A stretch of DNA of 5,449 nucleotides from Planctomycetota bacterium. GTDB taxonomy: Bacteria > Planctomycetota > PUPC01 > DSUN01. The notes below the pieces were generated by a model. The model made no database searches and was not told where the DNA came from. It was given only the letters and a program-made list of their open reading frames with translations. Numbering within the stretch: position 1 is the first letter of the stretch; each line of letters opens with the position of its first letter. Made by a program: the position numbers and the translations under genes. This document shows, one piece after another, positions 1-5,449 of this stretch. The stretch is taken from NCBI GenBank assembly GCA_016872875.1, contig VGYW01000519.1:1-5449 (forward strand), in the 5' to 3' direction.

Positions 1-1620
1 CTCGACGCCATCCGCTACTTCCGCTACGGCCTGGCCCACTTCTTCGAGAACCCGCAGCGCTACTTCATCACCGAGGGGCCGATCATAGACAAGTTCGCCA
101 TCTTCAACAAAGACATCGGCAGCCCCGCCTGCAACCGCGACCATTGGCGGGCCATCGTCGGCGCCTCATCTCCCGACGCCACGATCAAGGAGGCCGTGCT
201 CTACGACCGCGAGATGTGGCGCATCGCCCGCCGCTGGCTGCCCAACAAGCCGAGCTTCGCCGAGCTTGTGGATGGCGACCACGGCCACCAGCGCCACTTC
301 ATGCTCGTCGTCACCGACAGCAAGGGCCGTCGCGCCATCTCGCCACATCTCCGCACCGTCCCTCGCGGCTACTTCACCCGCTGCGCCGACCGGCAGAACT
401 GGTTCGGCGCCGCCGGCTCCTACACCGGCATCTGGCCCAGCGGCCGCCACGGCATCTGGTACATCCGCCCCCACTTGCCCGCCGGCCCCGAGACCGAGGA
501 GTTCGGCGGCAAGAACCCTTTGGCAACGATCATGGAGTTCCCCTTCGCCAGCAATGCCCTAACGCTTACCCATTACTGGGTCACACGCCGCTACGTTAGG
601 CCCGTCACCTATGGTATGGATGCCTGGCGGATCGAAAACACCGAGCCAAGCCGGACGTTCTGGGCTCAAGCCCTGGTGGGCAAGTGGCACGACATCACTA
701 CGGGCATCGGCAGTCCAGAGGGGATGAACCCCGGCCCCATGGCCTTTCTTACCGGGGTCCACGCCTTGTTGTCGGCCAACAAGGCAGTGGCGCCCACGAG
801 GCCGATCGGCGCGGCCATCAACATCTCTGCACCAGGCGTTGCATACCGCTTCATGCAGGACGGCAGGGTCATCGAGGGGAGACTCGACGGAAAGGCTGAC
901 GCGATTCTTGACCTGCCTGAGTCCGCCTCGCTTGGGGAGTTGATGCTGCTGTTCCCTCTCTCCGTCTCGGGCAATGGGCTGATTGGTTGGCGAGCAGAAC
1001 CGGGCCGAGATTTTTGGGAGGCACGTTATGTGTATGTCCCGTGGGCTTGGCGGTCCTCGCTTGGCGCGGAGGGACCGACACCGTGGTCACTCCAACTCAC
1101 CCAAGGCAAGCTGATGCAGACACTCGGAACTCTGGTCCTCTACTCGGATGACTACGGTGTTGCTGGAACACTGAAGGCGGGCGGCGGCGTGAGGCTCCTT
1201 CCCCTCAGAATCACGCCGGTGCTCGAAGAGTGGCCGGCCGCTCTCTGGACGCCAGAGGGATTCGCCTACTCCTTCTGGAGTGGCCTCGTCAAGCAGACTC
1301 CTTTGCCTGGCACGACCTCTGGCCCACCTTTCCTTGCCAACATCGGCGCCTACTTCTGCGATGGCTACGCCGCGGTGCCCAACACCAGGGACACCCCCTT
1401 CTACGTGGGCAACACACTAATGGCCTCCAACAAGGAACTTGCGCTCGCCTGGACGCACTGGACGGCGACGGAGGCGGGGATCGAGGTGCACAACCCGACC
1501 TTCAAGACGATCAAGGCGAGGGTCTGGAGCGCCAAGGCCATCCCAGGCAAGCTTGTGGTGGACATCGAGGTGACGGTTCCCCGAGGCACCACGCAGCGGC
1601 TGATGCTGCCGGGGAAGTGA
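1..1620 (+). CDS. Conserved-looking protein of unknown function, C-terminal 539 residues (5' end outside window)
   Basis: I do not recognise this protein with confidence. The frame is open from base 1 to the TGA at 1618-1620, and codon usage is strongly G/C-ending from the first codon, so the real start lies upstream; the internal GTG at 196 is not a credible start. Residues 66-117 (numbered from the window edge) form a striking block: VLYDRE, RRWLPN, then DGDHGHQRHF and LVVTDSKGRRAISPHL, reading as beta strands with a His-rich turn. Tail segments of secreted PHP-type metallophosphoesterases can look like this, but that is a weak impression. Residues about 490-539 (GIEVHNPT, then alternating hydrophobic strands) look like a closing beta-sandwich. 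No membrane segment is visible. The gene precedes a secreted CBM9/heparinase-like protein by 142 bp, so a role in polysaccharide metabolism is possible from context alone. Codons 181-420 have clearly lower third-position GC than the rest. Coding status is near certain; function is open. Confidence 0.9.
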   Translation, partial: LDAIRYFRYGLAHFFENPQRYFITEGPIIDKFAIFNKDIGSPACNRDHWRAIVGASSPDATIKEAVLYDREMWRIARRWLPNKPSFAELVDGDHGHQRHFMLVVTDSKGRRAISPHLRTVPRGYFTRCADRQNWFGAAGSYTGIWPSGRHGIWYIRPHLPAGPETEEFGGKNPLATIMEFPFASNALTLTHYWVTRRYVRPVTYGMDAWRIENTEPSRTFWAQALVGKWHDITTGIGSPEGMNPGPMAFLTGVHALLSANKAVAPTRPIGAAINISAPGVAYRFMQDGRVIEGRLDGKADAILDLPESASLGELMLLFPLSVSGNGLIGWRAEPGRDFWEARYVYVPWAWRSSLGAEGPTPWSLQLTQGKLMQTLGTLVLYSDDYGVAGTLKAGGGVRLLPLRITPVLEEWPAALWTPEGFAYSFWSGLVKQTPLPGTTSGPPFLANIGAYFCDGYAAVPNTRDTPFYVGNTLMASNKELALAWTHWTATEAGIEVHNPTFKTIKARVWSAKAIPGKLVVDIEVTVPRGTTQRLMLPGK

Positions 1621-1626
1621 AGAGAC

Positions 1627-1710
1627 GACACGGACACACACGGACACACACGGACGACCCGTCCCCAGCGAGAACCCGCACGTCCGTGTTTGTCCGTGTC
1701 AGTCCGTGTG
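1627..1710. repeat. Imperfect 30-bp inverted repeat built from 10-bp-periodic acacggac cores
   Basis: The left arm (1627-1656) and right arm (1681-1710) pair at 26 of 30 positions across a 24-base loop. Each arm contains three copies of the same 8-bp core: acacggac at 1628, 1638 and 1648, and its complement gtccgtgt at 1682, 1692 and 1702. The spacing is exactly 10 bp in both arms, close to one helical turn. The element starts 6 bases after the stop codon of the upstream gene. No T-run follows the right arm, so it is not a standard intrinsic terminator. It could still block read-through, stabilise a 3' end, bind a protein on one face of the DNA, or simply be a dispersed genomic repeat. The structure is seen directly; every role is inference. 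Confidence 0.85.
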
Positions 1711-1750
1711 ATCTCGTGGCGGCCCCAGAGCCTGGGCTCGAAACCAAGAG

Positions 1751-1757
1751 AAAGGAG
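1751..1757 (+). promoter_or_regulatory. Shine-Dalgarno site of the CBM9/heparinase-like gene
   Basis: The sequence aaaggag ends 5 bases before the ATG at 1763 and closely matches the anti-Shine-Dalgarno consensus. It fixes the start, which also gives an immediate signal peptide. I see no convincing -35/-10 pair in the GC-rich 1711-1750 stretch, so transcription may come from upstream or from a promoter of unfamiliar type. Confidence 0.85.
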
Positions 1758-1762
1758 CAACC

Positions 1763-4700
1763 ATGCGACAGATGTGCGTTCTCTCCCTGGCACTTCTCTC
1801 TCTCGCCACAGCGGTCCGGGGCGCGAGCCTGGTGGACACGCCGACGCAATACCTGCTCCGCAAGCCGCCGAAGCCGGTGGTGGTGGACGGCAAGCTCGAT
1901 GAATGGGACATGGCGGCGTCGCCCTACGTCATCAGCCCGACGAGCAAGGACCCGCTGTCGAGCATCCACGCGAACGAGCCGACGAATCAGCCGAAGGGCG
2001 ATGCCGATATCAGCGGCAAGGCCGCTCTTGCCTGGGATGAGCAGTACCTCTACGTCGCCGGCCAGATGGTGGACGACCACCTGGTGGGCATCAAGCCCGA
2101 CAGCTTCGGCAACCAGGGGCCGCCAGGATGGGGCTGCGACAGCCTGATGGTGCTCGTCCACTCCTTCCGTCAGCCGATGAAGACCAATTCGCCCTACAGC
2201 AAGACCCCCTTCCTCGGCCTCCGCTACGCTCCCACAGGGCCGAATCCGCGCGGCAAGCTGTTGCCCGACGCCGCGCTCCTCGACAAGCGCGATGCCTACT
2301 GGGTGCTCACCGAGAACTCGAAGTGGGCCTGCACCGAGACGCCCCAGGGCTACAACGTCGAGGCGGCCATCCCCTGGAAGGACCTCGCCTTCAAGCCCCA
2401 GTTCGGCGAGAAGCTCTTCATGGCGTTCCTCGCCGCCGACATTGACCCCGACGAGGCGCTCAACCAGGTCGGCTGGGGCTTCCACGGCGAACCGAAGGAC
2501 TGCCCGGTCTTCCGCCTTTCTGACCGCAACGACGTACTCGGCCTTCTCACACTCTCTTCAGATGAGGTGCCTACGGACAAGGCGTGGGGTGCGCGTGCAG
2601 AACTAGACGCGCTCAACGGCGGCGCTCGCATCATGGCTGTCCGCGTAGTTGACGCCAACGACCGCATGGTCGCTGAATCCATGGTTGGGCTCAGCGTACC
2701 GAAGGGCAAGACTGGGCATGCTGTGGTAGAGTTCCAGGCAGGTGTCTTTCGGGAGGCTGGGCAGTATGAGGTGCAACTCTTCGCCATGGCAGCAGGAGGC
2801 AATCTCATCGTCCCGGCGACGGAAACGCTGCGTGCTGTGGCTCCTGCGCCTGAGCCGCCAGCCGTGCGGAACCTGCCGGGCGAGATCCACCACATGCCGC
2901 CCGACCGCATCGCGCACAACGCCTGGAGCGCCCACCGCACGGGCTTCTACAGGCACGGCTACATCAAGGGCAAGGAGGACTACGTGCCCTGGCTCCGCAA
3001 GTACGTGGAGCCTGGCCTCAAGGGCCGCTGTCCGCAATACGTGAAGAGCAAGAACCCCTGGGCCTATCGCGAGGCATTCCAGTGCATGGCCATGCACCGC
3101 CTCACCGCCGACCCCGAATACGCCACGCTGGCCCGCGACCTGATGGATATGATGCTCTCGCTCGAAGAAGAGAAGGGCATGGGCTGGTTCCAGTTCACCA
3201 GCACCGCGATGTATCGCTACCTCACGTGGCTGAAAGACCCAAGAAGCCCCTTCGCTCCGCCCGACGCCGAGAAGCGCTATCGGGCGATTCTCCACAAGGT
3301 GGCCGCGCAGCCTGGGAATGACCTTTTCAACGAATCGGGCACCCACAACCGCGTGTGGCACCGCTACTCGATTCAGAAGGCGGCACGCCAGGTGGCCGAG
3401 CAGGACGGCAAGCCGCTCGACCCCCGCATCGTCGAGTACACCAACTACCACGACAAGCTCATCGGCGAAGTGGGCGACGACGACGATAACTCGGCGGGCT
3501 ACCATTGGGTCTTCTTCGATGCCGCCGCGGCGCTCTACTTCCACACGGGCGATTGGGAGGGCTTCGCCAAACACAAGGGCTTCCGCCGCACCCTCGCCCG
3601 CTACGTCGAAATGGTGGCCCCCAGCGGCGCCTGCGTGCCCTTCGGCTCGGGCTCGGGCTGGCCGGAGAACGGCCACTCGATGTGGGCCTACGAATGGATG
3701 TCGAACATCACGCGGGACGGCCGCTATCGCTGGACCAGCCATCGCATCGCCGAGTACCTCTACAACCACCTCGACTACCGCGCGAACCAGTATCACCTGC
3801 CCTTCGACAACTCGCGCGACAACTTCGTCCTGGCCTACCTCTTCGCCGACGACACGGTGGCCCCGACGCCACCCTCGGGCCAAAGCCGCATCACCTGGCG
3901 TCACCCAATGCTGCCCGTATCCGTCGAGGAGATGAAGGCGCGGCCCGGCCTGTGGCGGATGCGAATGGACGGCTCGCAGTGGGTGCCAGACAAGCTGGTG
4001 CTCGCCAGCGGCGGCCAGGCGCAGGACCTCTGGGGCCTCGTGGAGCTGTTGCCTCACGGCGGCCATTGCGGCGAGCTGCCAGGCAATCTCACAAACCTGA
4101 TGGTCCACGACGCCGCACTCCTGGCGGGCAACGGCTACTACGAGCTGACGCCCGACTTCAACAACATCCTGTGGGTGGAGGACCTCGACGGCCTGACCGC
4201 CGACCCGCGGCCGATGGCGACCGAGGTGCCCGTCTTCGTCGAAGACCCCGCCTTCACCTTCGCCCGCATCAAGACCACCGCCTACCAGCACCTGCCGCTC
4301 ACCTACACCCGCGACATCCTGTTCGTCAAGAACGGCTTCGTCGTGGTGAAGGACCGCGCGGAGTTCGGGGCGACGATGAAGGTGCGGCTCGGCCCCTGCT
4401 ACCAGACCCGCAGCCTCGGCCCCGAGTGCGGCGAGAACTGGTTCAACGCCTACTTCGACCAGCTCTACTACACGGGCCTCGGCCTGGGACGCGGCGTCCA
4501 GGCCATCCGCAACCCGTCGTGGGACCTCCTGGTCTACTTCACGCCGCGCCCCGACCGCAAGCACACGGTTCAGGACAAGACGCTTGAGAACGTCTGGCGG
4601 AACGCGCCCGTGCAGCTCCGCCAGGTCTGGTCGGGCATGGCCAAGGCCGGGCAGACGCTCACCTTCACGAGCATCCTGCTCCCCCACGTGCCATCCAGCT

Positions 4701-5035
4701 TCCCATCGGAGTTCCTCAAGGACCAGAAGCGAATCGAGGTCGCCCACGACGACGACGACCTGACCGTGGTGAAGGCCACGAGCGAGATGGACCCGCAGAA
4801 CAAGCTGCGCAGCGACACATGGGTGATGCTCAACACCACGGGCAAGGCCGCCACGGCCGGCCCGCTTGCGAGCGACGGGATCATTGCGGTCGTCGGCCAC
4901 GACCACACGGGGCAGGTTCAGTCCCGTGTCATCGTCGGCGGCAAGTCCCTCACCTACCGCGGCGCCGACGAATCGCCCAAGGCCCGCACGCACGAACCCA
5001 AGCCCGCCCAACTGCCGCCGGAGCTCCTCAAGTGA
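1763..5035 (+). CDS. Secreted CBM9-like / heparinase II/III-like protein, candidate polysaccharide lyase (1090 aa)
   Basis: A probable exported polysaccharide-degrading enzyme. Residues 1-20 form a signal peptide (hydrophobic 5-17, likely cut after ATA-17 or VRG-20); Cys5 is not in a lipobox. Residues about 34-255 are CBM9-like: VVVDGKLDEWD near 39-49, LAWDEQYLYVAG at 89-100, CDSLMVLV at 125-132, and GYNVEAAIPWKDL at 196-208. Residues about 262-360 look like an Ig-type beta-sandwich. Residues about 375-700 are helical repeats typical of an alpha/alpha toroid, with candidate active-site clusters NESGTHNR (523-530), DDNSAGYHW (574-582) and GWPENGH (632-638). Residues about 725-985 match the heparinase II/III C-terminal beta-sandwich pattern: HGGHCG (765-770), NNILWVED (800-807) and ILFVKNGFVVVKDR (852-865). 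Such families cleave uronic-acid polysaccharides by beta-elimination; substrate and activity here are inferred. The tail is proline/lysine-rich without a recognisable sorting signal. Residues 252-366 use markedly different codons from the rest. The start is set by a strong ribosome binding site. Confidence 0.93.
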   Translation: MRQMCVLSLALLSLATAVRGASLVDTPTQYLLRKPPKPVVVDGKLDEWDMAASPYVISPTSKDPLSSIHANEPTNQPKGDADISGKAALAWDEQYLYVAGQMVDDHLVGIKPDSFGNQGPPGWGCDSLMVLVHSFRQPMKTNSPYSKTPFLGLRYAPTGPNPRGKLLPDAALLDKRDAYWVLTENSKWACTETPQGYNVEAAIPWKDLAFKPQFGEKLFMAFLAADIDPDEALNQVGWGFHGEPKDCPVFRLSDRNDVLGLLTLSSDEVPTDKAWGARAELDALNGGARIMAVRVVDANDRMVAESMVGLSVPKGKTGHAVVEFQAGVFREAGQYEVQLFAMAAGGNLIVPATETLRAVAPAPEPPAVRNLPGEIHHMPPDRIAHNAWSAHRTGFYRHGYIKGKEDYVPWLRKYVEPGLKGRCPQYVKSKNPWAYREAFQCMAMHRLTADPEYATLARDLMDMMLSLEEEKGMGWFQFTSTAMYRYLTWLKDPRSPFAPPDAEKRYRAILHKVAAQPGNDLFNESGTHNRVWHRYSIQKAARQVAEQDGKPLDPRIVEYTNYHDKLIGEVGDDDDNSAGYHWVFFDAAAALYFHTGDWEGFAKHKGFRRTLARYVEMVAPSGACVPFGSGSGWPENGHSMWAYEWMSNITRDGRYRWTSHRIAEYLYNHLDYRANQYHLPFDNSRDNFVLAYLFADDTVAPTPPSGQSRITWRHPMLPVSVEEMKARPGLWRMRMDGSQWVPDKLVLASGGQAQDLWGLVELLPHGGHCGELPGNLTNLMVHDAALLAGNGYYELTPDFNNILWVEDLDGLTADPRPMATEVPVFVEDPAFTFARIKTTAYQHLPLTYTRDILFVKNGFVVVKDRAEFGATMKVRLGPCYQTRSLGPECGENWFNAYFDQLYYTGLGLGRGVQAIRNPSWDLLVYFTPRPDRKHTVQDKTLENVWRNAPVQLRQVWSGMAKAGQTLTFTSILLPHVPSSFPSEFLKDQKRIEVAHDDDDLTVVKATSEMDPQNKLRSDTWVMLNTTGKAATAGPLASDGIIAVVGHDHTGQVQSRVIVGGKSLTYRGADESPKARTHEPKPAQLPPELLK

Positions 5036-5049
5036 CCCCGTTCGTAGTG

Positions 5050-5076
5050 CGGGCTTCAGCCCGTCTCTTCTTCTTT
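5050..5076 (+). terminator. Terminator-like hairpin with pyrimidine tail
   Basis: The arms cgggct (5050-5055) and agcccg (5058-5063) form a short GC-rich palindrome, better drawn as a 5-bp stem with a ttca loop. A T/C tract with 9 T in 13 bases follows at 5064-5076. It begins 14 bases after the stop codon, a sensible place for termination. The tract is interrupted by C, so efficiency is doubtful. The wider string gtagtgcgggcttcagcccg looks like a dispersed repeat I have seen in other genomes, so the match may be incidental. Confidence 0.35.
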
Positions 5077-5077
5077 C

Positions 5078-5130
5078 ACCTCTCCCTTGGGGAGAGGTCG
5101 CCCGCCGACGGCGGGCGGGTGAGGGTGCTT
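5078..5130 (-). repeat. Inverted copy of the palindromic repeat unit, carrying an extra GC-rich hairpin
   Basis: Read on the - strand this matches the array units downstream: aagcaccctcaccc followed by the core cctctccccaagggagagg. The core hairpin has a 9-bp stem (5078-5086 with 5090-5098). Between core and tail sits an additional near-perfect palindrome at 5099-5117 (cgcccgccg, A, cggcgggcg) that the other copies lack. This unit therefore points head-to-head at the array and is a longer variant of the same family. Confidence 0.85.
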
Positions 5131-5131
5131 C

Positions 5132-5146
5132 CTGCGGGTGCCGCAG
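5132..5146. repeat. Central hairpin between the two repeat orientations
   Basis: The arms ctgcgg (5132-5137) and ccgcag (5141-5146) pair perfectly around the loop gtg. The hairpin sits inside the larger 14-bp perfect inverted repeat formed by 5117-5130 and 5153-5166, so it caps the junction between the inverted unit and the forward array. Confidence 0.7.
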
Positions 5147-5152
5147 AAGGCC

Positions 5153-5332
5153 AAGCACCCTCACCCCATCCCTCTCCCCAGGGGAGAGGGGGCGGCCAAG
5201 CACCCTCACCCCATCCCTCTCCCCAAGGGAGAGGGGGCAGGCAGGCGCCCTCACCCCATCCCTCTCCCCAAGGGAGAGGGGGCAGGCAAGCACCCTCACC
5301 CCAGCCCTCTCCCCGAGGGAGAGGGGGGATGG
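5153..5332 (+). repeat. Four tandem 45-bp palindromic repeat units
   Basis: Units start at 5153, 5198, 5243 and 5288, exactly 45 bp apart. Compared with the second unit, the others match at 42, 43 and 40 of 45 positions by hand count. Each holds aagcaccctcacccc (or a close variant) followed by a hairpin with ccctctccc/gggagaggg arms at 5170-5190, 5215-5235, 5260-5280 and 5305-5325. The loop varies (a, caa, caa, cga), and the first unit extends its arms by one pair (ccctctcccc/ggggagaggg). This core is a familiar REP-like dispersed element of high-GC genomes. It may act on transcript ends or as a DNA-binding site; neither can be decided here. Because 45 is a multiple of 3, the array reads as a fake 15-residue protein repeat on both strands; I do not regard it as coding. 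Confidence 0.92.
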
Positions 5333-5361
5333 TTCACTCCACGACAAACGCGCACGTTGGG

Positions 5362-5449
5362 ATGTTAGGGAGGGAGGTGGTAACACTGCTTCTGAGTGTT
5401 CTGGGAGCGATGGCGCTTGCCTACGAGGCGCCCCGCCCTGGCGACCCTG
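5362..5449 (+). CDS. N-terminus of an exported protein (first 29 codons, 3' end outside window)
   Basis: From the ATG at 5362 the frame stays open to the window end and encodes an almost textbook signal peptide. It has a short n-region (MLGREV), a hydrophobic core (VTLLLSVLGAM, residues 7-17) and a cleavage motif ALA at residues 18-20, followed by YEAPRPGDP. The mature part is too short to identify. No good Shine-Dalgarno sequence precedes 5362. A GTG at 5377 would keep most of the signal peptide but has its purine-rich stretch directly abutting it, and the ATG at 5410 would destroy the signal peptide. The gene starts 29 bases after the repeat array and has the same orientation as its neighbours, so it may be another exported member of the same cluster. 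The signal peptide is the main evidence; the exact start is uncertain. Confidence 0.55.
   Translation, partial: MLGREVVTLLLSVLGAMALAYEAPRPGDP

Noticed and set aside
196..1620. GTG at 196 as the true start of the first gene
   Set aside because: The frame is open back to base 1 with 92% GC3 over the first 60 codons, and no ribosome site precedes 196, so the upstream part is coding.
1627..1710. The 30-bp inverted repeat as an intrinsic terminator
   Set aside because: There is no T-tract after the right arm, and the loop is 24 bases long.
1763..1825. Lipoprotein signal using Cys5 of the lyase-like protein
   Set aside because: Cys5 lies before the hydrophobic core and lacks the L-x-A/G context of a lipobox; a standard signal peptidase I site fits better.
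1230..2147. A 305-codon + strand frame spanning the end of the first gene and the start of the second
   Set aside because: It is an alternate-frame shadow with Arg/Ala-rich low-complexity translation and passes through the inverted repeat.
1511..2485. A 324-codon - strand frame crossing the gap between the two genes
   Set aside because: It overlaps two well-supported + strand genes and the inverted repeat, and shows no domain or plausible start signal.
5153..5332. CRISPR array
   Set aside because: The units abut with no unique spacers, and each contains a full internal palindrome; no cas gene is present.
5138..5368. A 76-codon frame encoding four 15-residue repeats (HPHPIPLPKGEG type)
   Set aside because: This is the 45-bp non-coding repeat read in frame. 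Both strands give such repeats only because 45 is divisible by 3, and the conservation pattern follows the DNA hairpin arms, not codon positions.
2603..5386. A 927-codon open frame on the - strand opposite the lyase-like gene
   Set aside because: Long antisense frames arise automatically opposite genes whose codons nearly all end in G or C. The translation is low-complexity, rich in Val, Gly, Arg, Ala and His, and runs into the repeat array; the + strand gene has a signal peptide, ribosome site and recognisable domains.

Overview
The window is a high-GC bacterial segment carrying three genes, all on the + strand. The left gene is truncated at the window start, the middle gene is complete, and only the first 29 codons of the right gene fall inside the window. 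Codons in most of the genes end in G or C (hand counts of about 92-94% in typical stretches). A large secreted protein joins a CBM9-like domain to a heparinase II/III-like lyase fold, and both gaps between genes are packed with palindromic repeats. This combination suggests an environmental, polysaccharide-degrading bacterium of the Planctomycetota/Verrucomicrobiota/Lentisphaerota kind. That placement is inference; no marker gene is present.

Layout. Bases 1-1620 hold the C-terminal 539 residues of a protein I cannot name. Its C-terminal end looks like a beta-sandwich. Bases 1621-1762 are a gap dominated by an imperfect 30-bp inverted repeat, each arm of which carries three 8-bp cores at an exact 10-bp period; a strong ribosome binding site follows. 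Bases 1763-5035 encode a 1090-residue secreted protein: signal peptide, CBM9-like domain, Ig-like middle domain, alpha/alpha-toroid domain and a heparinase II/III-like beta-sandwich. Bases 5036-5361 are a repeat-filled gap: a terminator-like hairpin, one inverted repeat unit, then four head-to-tail 45-bp units of a common palindromic family (core ccctctcccc-aa-gggagaggg). At 5362 a short reading frame with a good signal peptide begins and runs off the end.

Together the genes look like part of a polysaccharide-utilisation neighbourhood: a carbohydrate-binding candidate lyase, a second probable extracytoplasmic protein upstream and another exported protein downstream. The substrate cannot be read from the sequence.

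The most unusual observation is that both long genes are compositionally mosaic. In the middle gene, GC at third codon positions falls from 94% to 63% and returns to 92%, with edges lying almost exactly on the boundaries of the Ig-like middle domain. The left gene has a comparable trough. I did not find evidence for a defence system, a mobile element with its own enzyme, a CRISPR array or an RNA gene.
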